The notes under the pieces were generated by a model. That model did no database searches and was not told the origin of the DNA. It saw only the letters and a list, made by a program, of their open reading frames with translations. From Phytopythium helicoides (lineage: Eukaryota > Oomycota > Peronosporomycetes > Pythiales > Pythiaceae), in NCBI GenBank assembly GCA_024867545.1, contig JANFNE010000005.1, positions 496,001 through 560,000 on the forward strand: a DNA stretch of 64,000 nt. Direction: 5' to 3'. The position numbers were made by a program, and so were the translations under genes. Positions 29,529 to 40,794 of the stretch are shown here, piece by piece; position 1 is the stretch's first letter; every line of letters starts with the position of its first letter.

Positions 29529-30060
29529 CTAATAGAACTTTGTACGTGCTTCAAAAAAGTCGCCAAGGTAAGCGACGGTATCAGTCGGCCGATCCTTCAT
29601 GGCCGAGTTCATGGCAAGGGCTACTAGATGCCGCACCTTGCGGTCAAAGTACTGTTGCCGCCTAAACTCCTGCACTCAGTGATGGACATGAGCAGATGAT
29701 ATAGCAAGAAGCGTGGAAACAACTCTGTCACTTACGACGTAGTTGTACTTCGTGGGATCGAGCGTTCCGCGGACAGCATTTGCAAGGAAGTCCGCGGTTT
29801 GATCCGGTTGGTACAACAACACTTGTTCGATGGCGGGATTCAACACTGGGTCCAGGTTCTTGATGATGTAGTCGTAGTGCTCGTTGAGTGTATCTTGTAG
29901 GAGTGGGTCCCGCTGAGCAAAACGCTCCTGCTCTGTTTTGTTTCGAGCTGGGAGTGAGGCAAGAGGGAGATTCCTTCTTGGGATTGCGGTACCCACCTTC
30001 ACGGATGATGGTTGAAAGAGCAGCGCCTTTGTTGCGTGATTTCGTTGCGGCAACCTCCAT
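29529..30060 (-). CDS. Small Dpy-30/RIIa-like domain protein
   Basis: Three exons (29997-30060, 29736-29947, 29529-29669) with GT-AG introns of 49 and 66 nt encode 138 residues starting MEVAATKSRNKGAALSTIIR. The C-terminal 45 residues (QQYFDRKVRHLVALAMNSAM then KDRPTDTVAYLGDFFEAR) fit the Dpy-30 helical hairpin, where 'Y-L-x-x-x-V-x-x-x-L-x-x-A-L ... R-P-x-D-P-I-x-x-L-A-x-x-L' is typical. The preceding stretch HYDYIIKNLDPVLNPAIEQV then QPDQTADFLANAVRG looks like a second, diverged copy. Such dimerisation/docking domains bind amphipathic helices in flagellar radial spokes, adenylate kinases and histone methyltransferase complexes. The gene is too short and specific to name further. The splice sites, including donor GTAAGT, are visible; function is inferred. 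Confidence 0.65.
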
Positions 30061-30300
30061 TGTTGAACCCCAGACAGGAGCGACAATTGATAAATGGCCA
30101 CCATGGATCTCGGATGCTAACAGCTAAAATTAGGGTGAGGTCAACTTGCCTGCCTTCTCGCCTACTCGTCTGAGCGCATGCCTGACCCCAACCTGTGATT
30201 GCGCTTCTTATGCGGCTCACTTGGAGCCAAATAGGCCACGCATTCTCCTGCAATCTCTCACTTCATGCCGCGAAAGACAAGAGGGACTCCAGATCGCACT

Positions 30301-31630
30301 CTAGTTGCGGTCATCATCATGCCGGCCGCGTCCACCCTCGTGGTCCTCGCCAGTGTTGCTGCTGGACTTGGAGTAGCGCTTGTTGTCGCGGCCCCAAGCG
30401 GAGCGCGAGTGTCCCGACGACTTGTCTCGAGAGTAGCGGCTGTTGGAGCCATTGTTGGAATCACCGCGCGAGTTGCCCTCTGACACATTGACAAACGCTA
30501 TCAGAGACTAGCACAACGATAGATCTCGCGCTCACAACATTCAACTCACCTCCGCTGTTGCCCTTCTCTGACCGCCACACGGTTGTGTTGCGAAAGCTCG
30601 AGTTGTCGCTCAGCGACGTGTCATGGCGCTTGTATTCCAACGCCACAAACTGTGGCAGGTTAAGCACTTTGCGCATGGTGTCGCTGTTGTACATTACAGT
30701 AGTTGGGCAAGGGAGTGAGATCGCCAAAGTTTGCTATGATAAATTGGATTGCAGAAGCAGCGTACCGGATACGGTAGCATGCCTCGTTGTTGTCGGCATT
30801 GCGGTTCCAGAGCGAGATGATGTCTTCGTTGTATCGAATGGAAATGACAGCTCCGCAAATCTCGTTGCCGACGTCAAACTGCTCGCCAATGATCGCCAGG
30901 ACCTGCATACAAACAGCGTAAATTTGACGCTCAATACTGCGGCGCACGGTGGCAAAGACTCTCGCACCAGATCTTCCCAGTAGCGCGACGCGATTCCTTT
31001 GCGAAGACGAACCATCCACTTGCCACCGCGTCTGTTCGCGCCGTCCTGCAATTTGTTAATGCGTCGTTAGACACCTGCGAATTGCACTCGCTTCCCAGCA
31101 GTGCACACCTCCCACATGGGCTTGATACCCGTCTTGAACAGGTGGTAGTCCATGGTGTTGGGCAGGTCGTTGGGACGCACGAGGTGGTTGTAAAGGCGCC
31201 AGAATCCCTGCACGGTCTTGAAGTCGCCAAGCTCCTTAATGCTTTTTTCGTAGCTCTCCTGCGGGTTGGAAGCGTCGGCAGGTTGCGGCTATAGCTGCTC
31301 AGTGAGGACAGTCTCCGCAGGAAGAGCCACACGCAGTGTGCACCCGCGTACCGTCACCGACTTGCTGCCGGTGTTGCGCTTGATGTACCAGAAGCTGTAC
31401 ATGTTCTGGATCGGCGTCTCGCCCGCCGGCGTCTTGTCGGCCTTGCCCTCGGCTGGATCGTGCCATCGACGCGCTCGTCAGCGACTCGAATTCGGCGCTC
31501 TGGGGCGCGCAACGCGGCGGTCGCCAGGTCCCAAGCGCCCACCGCCGCTTGGAGCCCACACAGCGAGCAGCTGCCAGGCAGCGAGCGACGTACCGGCCTC
31601 CTTCCACCCGCTGCGCTTGTCCTCGACCAT
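30301..31630 (-). CDS. EIF4E2: eIF4E family protein, 4EHP/eIF4E2 class, with Arg/Ser/Gly-rich tail
   Basis: Multi-exon gene starting [12 protein letters not shown] at 31630; the first intron is 141 nt (31453-31593), the longest seen here. The spliced protein contains [111 protein letters not shown] and NEDIISLWN, then [17 protein letters not shown]. These match 4EHP rather than canonical eIF4E (IRLRKG-ASR, HMVRP-DL, Tyr/Phe at the first cap-stacking position, Trp at the second in PMWED). It binds the mRNA cap and usually represses translation by not engaging eIF4G well. After the fold comes a ~57-residue tail ([20 protein letters not shown] onward) encoded by the last exon, rich in Arg, Ser, Gly and Asp, not part of the usual family. 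The TAG stop lies at 30301-30303. Confidence 0.9.
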
Positions 31631-31789
31631 GGCGTAGCTGCTCCGCACTTTCTCCTTTAGGGCACAATGGCCCCCTATCTTGCGGAAATCAGCCAATGAA
31701 AATTTTGAACTGATCTTATTGGCTGAAAAGAAACAGTAGGCAACAGATCGCAAAGAGCTCTTCGACTCCGCCGCACCTGCTCATGATCC
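31631..31789. promoter_or_regulatory. Divergent promoter eIF4E2 / CEP162-like with CCAAT palindrome
   Basis: The 159-bp region between divergent ATGs contains the inverted repeat TCAGCCAAT (31689-31697) and ATTGGCTGA (31718-31726), perfect 9-nt arms with a 20-nt spacer. Each arm is a CCAAT box in the orientation facing its own gene, which fits binding by an NF-Y-type factor for both directions. Confidence 0.6.
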
Positions 31790-34700
31790 ATGGGCGACAC
31801 GGACTCGGAGTTCGAGCGGTAGGCGCGCGTCCGACTTCGCCACTGTGCATTGCTGCTCTGGACTAATAGAAGACTGTGAGTTGGGCGGCTGCAGGTTCCT
31901 ACAGGACGATGACGAGTCGTCCGTGTCCACGAGCCCCGTACGGGCGCCACCGGCAAAGGTGAAAAGGGCGTCTGCGTCCTCTGCTTCGGCCATCACTTCT
32001 GCTGCGGCAGCGCTGCTCGCGTCATCCAAGCTCACTGGGAAGCGTGGAAAAGGAGCGAAGGTCGACTCGAAAAAGAGCAAGAAGAAGAGCAAGAAGAGCC
32101 GCGATCTGTCCGACTCGGAGGAACCCCCACCCAGCTACGACGCGAAACACAGCGCATACTCGGACGAGTAGGGACCCGCTCTTTCTGGTGATTTGCATAG
32201 AGAAGAATCGTTCTGAGGGTCTATATGCTGATCAGCACGGATCCATACGCATTCGAACTGAGAGCACCTTCGTTCCATGCCGAGCCCGAGGAGAAGGAGC
32301 ACAAAAGCAAGAAAAAGGAGAAGAACGCACCAAAGCAAGAGGTCACCAAAAAAGCGGTAAGCAAATTAAGTTGCTTGCAGGGCTGTGACTTCAATTGACA
32401 AGGGAATACAACAGGCGAGGAGTGTGCTATCGATTGAAGATCGAGTCGCTGAAATCCTGAAGCGCACAGGTAGCACGATCACGCCGGCTTCCATCGAGGA
32501 AAAAGAAGAGGAGCCACCAGAAATGTCGACTCAACCAGAGGTCCTTTTTTCATGCGTCCACAGAGTCGATGTATTCTTTGGTGACTAACTTTTTGGATTC
32601 CTCCGAAACCATTCAGGTTGCTGTCATCTCACACGAAGCCTCTTTGGCCGGTCCAGCCGATGGCACGACTCGGACATCTCGCGAGTCATCCAAGTTGAGC
32701 GCATCCGATTCACTTGGGATGGAATCTGCTGACTTTGAGGTACGTAGGTGTCCTGTGCTACAACTTATGCTGTGTTTTCTCGTCACCGAACGCGATGTAA
32801 ACTTCGTAGGTTGGAGCGTATGCACGACGAAAGCTTGAGTTATCACGACTATCTTTGGTGCGACGCCAATCTCATTGAAATGTGGGTGAATGACGTCTAA
32901 CACAATGTGAATCGTACGGAATTAGTCGAGTTTGAACAGCGAAAAGTTTGCAGTGAATGTTGCTGTCCTTGAGGACAGTGAAAGGGGTACGATATCGTAC
33001 CCTAGTCCTTATTGGGCAAAAGAGCTAATACCTTACTCTTTGTGCAGCTCCTTCTCGCTACCAGCAACCAAACGAGGGGTCTATCATGAGCCTTGAAAAG
33101 AGCGAGTACGGAGACAGCAACTACTCAGAGAAGAACGAGTATGATGAGGATTTTGAACTTGATCAGACCACAATTAGAGATATCCCAGCGCTTGAAAATC
33201 CATCAAATGACATTCCTTCAAGCGGAAGTAATCAGCCAGGCATTTCAAACGACATCGTACGTTCAATAGCAGCTCAATGCCTTCTACCAATACAAATAAG
33301 CTCTAAGTGATCAATGCTGGAGATATAGGGTGCCTATTCTGCCTCAGCAGGGGTCTCCGATACTTCATCGCCTATTCAACATAGCGACACGTTCGGTTAT
33401 GATGACGACGATTTTGAGGTGAAATGTGTTACCAATCGATTTCAATGGAACATGCTAATAACGAGATGAATGAGACAGGATGCTGGTGCTGAGCAGCTCG
33501 AGGAACAAAAGGAAGAGGTACAACAAATAATTGGATTATCTTGCATTTCGATTGGCACCTTTTGTGGTAACGACACCCATCATTTCGTAGCAACTAGCAG
33601 ATCAAACGTTCTTGAATTCTGGTAAAGGAGCAAGTTATCATTACGAAGGTGATGCATTTGAAAGCCAAGATCCAGATATGCCCGCCGCTTCAAATGATGT
33701 AAATGCGGCTGTCATCATGGAGCCTGCTCCAACTGAGCGAAAAACAGATTTTGCAGCGCTTCTAGCCGAGAAGTACGGCGACTTTTATGCCATCACTGAA
33801 GAGGAGCAGCAGCTTTCAAGTATTAAAGCGAATTCAGAAGACGTGCTCCCGGAGTTTAATGAGCACAACATGAAAGAAGACACTCCAACTGTACGCTGCT
33901 CGCTCACCTCCATTCACTCTATCTGGAGTTGTGCCATCTAACCAAATGCGGTTGATTGAATGAAACAGAGTCCGCCACCGCCACCGCCACCTGACGATGA
34001 TGAATATGATGATGATCTCTACTCATTTACTCTGTACGGCTTACTTCATATAAGCTTTACTCAAGGAGTTGTCTCTGACGAAATGTTATTGAATATCAGA
34101 AATACTGCAGAGACAGGGAACGCTAAACGAGACCTGCCACTTGAGGCGCGGACAGATCCAGAGATAGTAGAAGCAAAGCCAACGATTCCGAGCCAACCGA
34201 TTACTTCCATTGAGAATTTGCCTGTACAAAAGTCAGTTATTGCTAATCCTGCCAAGATCACCCCAGATCATGATGGAGCGTCGTCGATGCATGCGGCTGT
34301 AACAAACACCGCTGAAATCTTCAACCTTTCCACCAAAACTGGCAATATAAGTCGGTTCAGCCAAATCGAAAGCCATGTTGCATCCCTTCGGTTTCTTTCG
34401 CAGCCTTCAAACGAAAAACGTATCCAAGGAGCAGTTATCGAGCTTCAGCCAAATGCAACCAGCATAGAATCGAACAAGCATCCCCAGTTACCAGATCTCG
34501 AAATGTTGTTTGATGATATGGAAGACATTGATGAATTTATTCGTCGATCACAGACACTTCGTGCTAGACGACATAGTCCACTGAAGGTTAGAAGCAGTCA
34601 GGCAAAAGAAATGGAGCTCGCTTTACGACTCCAGCAAGCTCAGCGGCAAATTATCTTACTGAAAAACCACATCGAGAACATTGATGACACAAGCAGCCGT

Positions 34701-37053
34701 GGAGACTTTGAGGCTAATCGAACCATTACAGACATCCAAGAAGATACCAACACAAGTGATCAAGAAAACTCAGCTGAAGTCAATAAGCCGTTAGACTCGA
34801 GATCACAAGTGGTATCACTAACAAAGTACAGAAGACTCCAGGCAGAACTCACGGTAAGGATGTACCGTTGGATGGGTTGAGTATTGGGTATCTCTTTAAC
34901 GACTAATTTTGTTGTTGTTGTAGACACAAGAGAAGTTAATTGGGGCCTTTCAGAAAGAAAATGAGAAATTGATGCAGCAACTAAGACATGCTCGCGAAGG
35001 TGTAAAAGGCGACTTACTGTCTCAAAATGATGCTCTCCGCCGTGAACTCAAAGACGCTAAGCAGCAGCTGGAGAGAGTTATGGGAAGAGTTGATACAACT
35101 GATGCAGGCGATACGCATTGGCAACTTCGTGCTGCGATAGATGCTCGGTTGCACGCAGAAGCAAAAGCTCTCGCACTTCAAGAGGACCTCGAAGCTTCTC
35201 AAAAGGAGCACAATCAAATACAATCTGAGTTGCGGCTGGAGCTCGACCGAGTGAAGAAGGCAAAGATCGAGATTGAGTGCAGATACGAAGGCGTCGACCT
35301 CGTGAAAGTTGCACATGAGTCGAAGCAGGTTCAACTGTTGCAGAAAGAGCTCACACTTAAGAAAAAAGAATACGAGCACAATATATCAGCTCTTCAGAAA
35401 AAGCTCGAGTGGTATGTCGAAAACCAGCGGCTTGTAGATGAGCAGGATGATGAACTACTCCGGCTAAGAAAGGAAGCAAGACTTTTAAAATCTGAGGTGG
35501 AAGCACTGCGATCAGATGACTTGAGACGGAAGAATCCAGCTCCATCGCCATCACCTGCCAAGACACGCCAAAAGAATGGATACAATCGGTCGCCAGCTGA
35601 TATTCGCCGCATTCAGGAACTGGAGTCACGGCTAATTGAGATGGAGGCTGCGATGCGTAAGCGCCATCCCGACAGCCTTGTGAACTTGATTGTTGCATCT
35701 AAAAAGGCAGATGAGGAGTCAAAAATTGCGTCAATGGAGGCTGATTTCGAGAGCAAAATCCAAGCGTTGCAAGAAGAGCTAGAAGCTGCTCATGAAGCTC
35801 ATGAAAAGAAGATGAAGAGTTTCCGCCAGCAACAAGATCGTCTGGTTTTGCAATATCAGCGGAGAATCCGTGAGCAGGACATTCGATTGACCGAGCGACA
35901 CAAAACACCGGTAGCAAATGGCCGGGGACCATTAAAAATCCATCGCCAAGGGAGGAAGGAAGGAAACGGCGAGACAGTGGAAACTGCTGATCGCATTCGC
36001 CAGTTCTACACAGAAAAGATCAAAGAGCTCGAGCGCAAGTGGGAGGCCAAATACCGAGCCTTAAAGCGGCGCTCAAGCGGTCCTCAAGAGCACAGCTTAG
36101 GTCAGTCCACAAGCAAAGATTACGTCTCTCGGTTTCATGATGACGCTGAATCGAACGCCACTCCTAAAACCACCGCCAAACTTGAAGAGCTGGAAAAGAT
36201 GCTGAAAGAGAAGGAAGTACAATGTGAAAAGCTTCGAGTTGAGTTAGACAGCAAGAATCTCGGCTGTGCAGAGGTTGAGCGGACTGATGAGCAGCATTTA
36301 CAAGAGCACGTCAAGGAGCTTGAGACGCAGCTGCGCGCGAGCGAAGACGCGCGAGAACAACTTGTTCGGACACTTGTAGCACTTCAAGCCGCGATAAATG
36401 TCAATCCATTAAGCGTTCCTGTGATATCTGAAGCAGATAGAGATGCGCACATTATGGCAAAACTTCCTCAGATCCGAGAAGAGCTTCGGAACGAACTCAT
36501 TGGCGAGCTCCGAAACGAGTATATTGCCAAGACAGAGGTTTTGGAGACACAGCTAGCCACTAGCGCAAAGGAGTCAAAACTTCGAATCGAAGAGCTCAAT
36601 AGTACTCGCGAGCAACTGGAAAAAGAGATCGAGAAGCTTAAAAGTGAAAAGGAGCAGCTTCAACGAAGCCTGTCGAAGAGCGACGAGCTCTGCAAACAGC
36701 TCCAACAATCTGCTGAACGCGTGCCTTTGCTTGAGAATGAACTGGACAACCTTCGTCGAAGGGTGAGAATTCCTCAAACGCCGTCCATGCTGCAATATCG
36801 CACGCTGGAGCTTAAGATCGAGACGCTGACGCAGAAGCACGAAATGCGCGAGGCCGAGCTCCGAGTGCTTCTGGAGCAGGCCATGATGTCAAGCCACTTG
36901 GAGAGACTCAACCTCGAACGCGTGCATCGTAGCGCAGTGGCCGCCAAGAACGCCGAGATTGCTGTCTTCAAGCAGCAACTGGGCGAGATCCTCGACGAGC
37001 TCGCGCGACTTCAACCACGACTTGAGCCTGTTGTCGCATCAAACAGTTCATAA
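31790..37053 (+). CDS. CEP162-like basal-body coiled-coil protein
   Basis: A long gene with many small 5' exons and two large 3' exons. Exon 1 (31790-31818) and exon 2 (from 31895) join to MGDTDSEFERFLQDDDESSV. Later exons add KEHKSKKKEKNAPKQEVTKK, SLEKSEYGDSNYSEKNEYDE, DTFGYDDDDFE and SPPPPPPPDDDEYDDDLYSF; acidic 'D-x-D-D-D-F-E' pieces recur. From about 34600 the protein becomes continuous coiled coil (QEKLIGAFQKENEKLMQQLR, then ~690 residues) with no motor or enzymatic domain. The end TPSMLQYRTLELKIETLTQK followed by HEMREAELRVLLEQA and AAKNAEIAVFKQQLGEILDE matches the C-terminal microtubule-binding part of CEP162, and the N-terminal EFERFL is also typical. CEP162 sits at centriole ends and promotes transition-zone assembly, so it should serve zoospore flagella. 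The stop is TAA 37051. Confidence 0.6.
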
Positions 37054-37210
37054 ACGCTAACGTGACAACTCGAGACGAAGAGGAATCTATTCGCTGACGA
37101 TCGTTAAATAGCAGAGAGAAGCGGGCGGCGAGCAGCGCGTGCACGAACTCTGTTCAGCAATGCCTGCGATCGTCACGAGCGACCACCGCCCGCATCCGGC
37201 TCCCTCCTGT

Positions 37211-37948
37211 CTAGGTCATCGAGTCAATGAGCGCGCTGCGCATGGTGGTCGAGATGGCCGTGGGCTGCGCATTCTGCAGCTTGAAGATGCTCTCAACGAC
37301 CGAGATCTCGGTCGACGTCGTGTCGAGGCCGCAGAAGGCCGTCCAGTCGTTCACGACAAGACCAGCGCCGATGACGTCGCTACCGCGGTTGACGGTTCCG
37401 GCGACGACGGGCACCTGGAGCAGCGAGCTCAGCTCCTCCTGGTCCTCGACCGACGTGCGCGGGTGGACGAGGCAGCCCTGGTTGGAGAGCGCCGAGTAGC
37501 TGCCAACGAGCGCGTTGCCGGCGATGGTCTGGCGGAAGACCTCGACGCCGAGCGTGTCAGCGACAATCTCCTCCGTCTCGCGGTCGAGGTCCGTGTGGAC
37601 GAGTGCGACGTGGTCGTTGGTGACGATGCAGTTGCCGAGCGCCGACAGGCGCTCGTCCACGCGCTGGACGGCGACCGAGTCTGGCAGCGCGTTGCGGATG
37701 TGCTGCATCTCCTGGTCGGTGGTCGAGTTGGGCAGCAGCAGGCCGCGCTTGTTGCCGACAGCCACGCGGCCCACGAAGCGCGCGCCCGCGATGGACACGT
37801 GCACGACGGGCACGTGGTCGGCCAGCTCGGCCTCGAACGTGCTGTAGAAGTTCTCCGAGCCGCCGACGCACACGAGGCAGTACGAGTTCGTCAGCTTGGA
37901 GAAGACGCCGATCTCATTGCTGTTCTCGAACTGGCAGCGGATCGCCAT
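37211..37948 (-). CDS. EIF6: Translation initiation factor eIF6 (60S anti-association factor)
   Basis: A 245-residue intronless gene starting [20 protein letters not shown]. It follows the five-fold pseudosymmetric eIF6/TIF6 sequence throughout: [100 protein letters not shown] and [20 protein letters not shown]. Length equals the human protein. eIF6 is needed for nucleolar 60S subunit maturation and blocks premature joining of 40S and 60S. The gene is divergent from the LRR gene across a 627-bp region rich in CCAAT boxes. Confidence 0.97.
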   Translation of the reverse strand: MAIRCQFENSNEIGVFSKLTNSYCLVCVGGSENFYSTFEAELADHVPVVHVSIAGARFVGRVAVGNKRGLLLPNSTTDQEMQHIRNALPDSVAVQRVDERLSALGNCIVTNDHVALVHTDLDRETEEIVADTLGVEVFRQTIAGNALVGSYSALSNQGCLVHPRTSVEDQEELSSLLQVPVVAGTVNRGSDVIGAGLVVNDWTAFCGLDTTSTEISVVESIFKLQNAQPTAISTTMRSALIDSMT

Positions 37949-38575
37949 GGCTGGAGGCTACGAGGGGCGGAGAGGGGAGCGAGGAGGCGGCGGCGATCTG
38001 CGCGCGCGGCGGTGGCTTGAGCTTTGACTGCCGGCGGCGAAGAGCTACAATGAGGAGTGGTGGGCGGCTCGCGAGGAAAAACCTCCGAGGTTTTTTTGAC
38101 CTTCCAGGCGGAACGTTCGGGTGTCATTGCGTGGCACCAAAATACTCGACGCCGATTGGTCCACCCGCTCGGCGCACGCTGATTGGCGCGCGCGGTACCT
38201 CGTAAGCGACCCGGCGCTAGCCTCCACGGCGTACGCTGATTGGCCGAGGCCACGGCGTTTTTGGCCAGTGAGCGTGGCCGAGCTCGTTTTCGCCCTTCAC
38301 TCGCGATCGAAACCAACACTCACGATGAAGCCATGTGTGACGTGGTGGGAGCGGAGACCTTGTCGGCGCGGCTCCATCTGGTGCGCTGCCGGCTGGCAGC
38401 ACTTACCAATGTCGCTGATGAGCTCGACGGGAGAAGAGCGCAGGGCAGAGGCGGCAGCGCTCTCTACCAGCAATTGCTGGTGATGTAGCTTCTCAAGGAC
38501 CGCAGTCGCCGGGTTCTCGCCAGCCACGCAGCCTCCGTCGAGCAGGCTCCAGCCTCGTTTTCAAGGACTCTGAAG
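37949..38575. promoter_or_regulatory. Divergent region eIF6 / LRR gene with three ATTGG (reverse CCAAT) boxes
   Basis: Three copies of ATTGG lie at 38155-38159, 38182-38186 and 38239-38243, two of them inside the identical decamer ACGCTGATTGGC/ACGCTGATTGGCC. They are CCAAT boxes read on the minus strand, 150-290 bp upstream of the eIF6 ATG. The LRR side includes an in-frame ATG at 38333 followed by a possible intron (about 38380-38488) ending GATGTAG, so this may also contain 5' exon sequence of that gene. Confidence 0.55.
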
Positions 38576-40690
38576 ATGGCGCAGTACCCGCGCGCGCTGA
38601 GCACCTTCACGATGGAGGAGCTCGACTTCATCTGCTCTGAGTGCATTTGCGACACCGAGTCGCAGGTCGAAGAATACCAGGAGGCGCTGGCTGCGCGGGC
38701 TGAAAGCGAACAAGGTGGGCCAGACGCGGCTTCGAAGCGGAGCATCTCGCCCGACTTTGACGATTGCTGTCCATGCGTCTACGACCGCCTAACCTACATG
38801 TGGCGCAAGAAAACGTTTCATCACTGGAGGCAGGCGGTGCAGGCACCGAGCGTGCTTTCCGATACCGACACGGACTCGGACGATGCCGATGATGAAAAGG
38901 AAGAGGATATCGTCGTCTACTCGACTGCGAACACAGGGCAGATGGCCAATGAAGCGCTCACGGCTATCCTTGCACCTGTGATGCCCGTGGTGGTACCATA
39001 CCTCAGCGTCACCGATTTGTTCCGCTTCTGTATGACGTGTCGAGGACTGATCTCTGAAGCTGGTCGCGCGACTCGGTCGCTGTCATTCATCTCTGTTCGC
39101 AAGCGGTTGCAGGACACCCATGTGTCACGACTGCCTGCAAAATTCCCTCAACTTGTTGAAGTAGTGTTCACGGGCTGTTCTGCGATGACAGATGCATCGG
39201 TAAAGTTGCTAGCCAAGATCCCCACACTGCGGTCTATTTCTCTCAAGGGCTGCTACCAGATCACTGATGACTCCATCGTTTTGATTGCACGGAAGATTGG
39301 GGCCAATCTGACTACACTCAACGTTGGCTACTGCACAGAACTAACTGACAAGAGTGTGGGAGCGATCGCTGAGCACATGCCATCTCTATCGAATCTTAGT
39401 CTTCGCGGATGCCGGCGATTCTCCGATGTTGGCGTGCAGCAGCTGGTAAACCTGAAGAAACTTGAAACTCTCAACTTATGGTACTGCAACCAAGCCAAGC
39501 TCACAGACGCTGGAGTCCAGTCAATCGCAGAGATCTCTTCGCTCACGAACCTGAATCTTTCCAACTGCACGCAGATCACAAATGCAGGCATTCAGTCCCT
39601 GGGTGCTCTTGTCAATCTTCGTCATTTGGAAGTTGCGAACGTCGGAGAATTGAGGGACGATGGTCTTCTCGCTTTGAAGCCACTGGAAAAGCTTGTGACT
39701 TTGGATATTGCTGGGTGCTACAATGTTACCGACCGCGGAACAGCAGTGCTTCAACACTTCCCGATGTTGTCGTCGTGCAACTTGTGGTACTGCAGCGAGA
39801 TCGGAGACACTACGTTTGCAAACATGGAGTCACTTACACGCATGCGCTTTCTTAACGTCATGAAATGCGGAAAGCTCACTGACACTGGAATGTCTTCCAT
39901 AACCAAATTGAGAAACCTCACATCACTTGACTTGGTAAGTTGCTTTCGGATCACGGATGAAGGACTGCATGAGATCGCCAAGAACCTCACTGGCCTGAAG
40001 TCAATATACCTCGGTGGATGCACCGGCGTGACGGACACTGGTGTTGCTGAGCTGGCCCGGATCGAGTCGCTCAATATTGTCGATTTAGCGAACTGCCGAC
40101 AGATTGGCAACGCTGCTCTTGAAGGACTCGGAAAGCTCCACGATCTCACCAGTCTTAACCTCATGCGCTGCAACCGTGTTGACGACGCCGGGATTTCGCA
40201 CCTTGCTGATCTCTCGAAGTTGAAATCGCTGAATCTCGCCAATTGTCGTCTCATCACCGATAATAGTGTGACTAAAGTCATCTCCAAGCTTACAAATCTA
40301 GAGAGCCTGGTAATGTGGTATTGCAACAAGCTTACTGACAAGGCTGTGCTCTCGTTAGCCCCACTAACGAAGTTGCAGACACTGGACGTCGCCAGCTGCT
40401 CGAAGCTTACTAACGAGTGTCTGTCCGCGCTGTTGTGCATGCCGCGACTCAATTCACTTGATATCGGCAACTGCCCGGAAATCACTGATGCGGGCATGGC
40501 TGTGATCGGGAGGCTGACGGGGTTGACATCGCTCAACCTAGCCGAGCTCGGTGAGCTAACTGACGAAGGCCTCGCACAGCTGTCATCGCTTACGAACCTT
40601 GCGTCTATCAACCTTTGGTACTGCAGTAAGGTCACGAGTGCTGGGATCGAGCGGCTGAACGCTCTTCCAAATCTTTCTGTTGAGAGCTAG
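38576..40690 (+). CDS. F-box-like leucine-rich repeat protein (AMN1/FBXL type)
   Basis: A 704-residue frame from MAQYPRALSTFTMEELDFIC. Residues ~115-165 (TAILAPVMPVVVPYLSVTDL then FRFCMTCRGLISEA) resemble a degenerate F-box. The remainder is about eighteen LRRs of the cysteine-containing type with period 24-26, for example VEVVFTGCSAMTDASVKLLA, LRSISLKGCYQITDDSIVLI, LESLVMWYCNKLTDKAVLSL and LNSLDIGNCPEITDAGMAVI. Each carries L-x-x-L-x-L-x-x-C-x-x-I/L-T-D. This curved solenoid is used by FBXL proteins to bring substrates to SCF ubiquitin ligases; no transmembrane segment or signal peptide is present, so it is not a receptor-type LRR. An upstream ATG at 38333 can be connected by a GT-AG intron and would lengthen the N-terminus by about 45 residues. 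Confidence 0.85.
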   Translation: MAQYPRALSTFTMEELDFICSECICDTESQVEEYQEALAARAESEQGGPDAASKRSISPDFDDCCPCVYDRLTYMWRKKTFHHWRQAVQAPSVLSDTDTDSDDADDEKEEDIVVYSTANTGQMANEALTAILAPVMPVVVPYLSVTDLFRFCMTCRGLISEAGRATRSLSFISVRKRLQDTHVSRLPAKFPQLVEVVFTGCSAMTDASVKLLAKIPTLRSISLKGCYQITDDSIVLIARKIGANLTTLNVGYCTELTDKSVGAIAEHMPSLSNLSLRGCRRFSDVGVQQLVNLKKLETLNLWYCNQAKLTDAGVQSIAEISSLTNLNLSNCTQITNAGIQSLGALVNLRHLEVANVGELRDDGLLALKPLEKLVTLDIAGCYNVTDRGTAVLQHFPMLSSCNLWYCSEIGDTTFANMESLTRMRFLNVMKCGKLTDTGMSSITKLRNLTSLDLVSCFRITDEGLHEIAKNLTGLKSIYLGGCTGVTDTGVAELARIESLNIVDLANCRQIGNAALEGLGKLHDLTSLNLMRCNRVDDAGISHLADLSKLKSLNLANCRLITDNSVTKVISKLTNLESLVMWYCNKLTDKAVLSLAPLTKLQTLDVASCSKLTNECLSALLCMPRLNSLDIGNCPEITDAGMAVIGRLTGLTSLNLAELGELTDEGLAQLSSLTNLASINLWYCSKVTSAGIERLNALPNLSVES

Positions 40691-40794
40691 ATGGTAACCC
40701 AAGAAACAACATGATGTTTGTAATTGAACACGACGTGCCCTAGGGACTTGATTCTCGTAAACTGGTACGCTAACAAAATGAAAAGCAGATCCGC

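Noticed and set aside
37139..38020. Plus-strand open frame opposite eIF6
   Set aside because: Asp/Val/Arg-rich antisense of the eIF6 gene, whose protein is complete and conserved.
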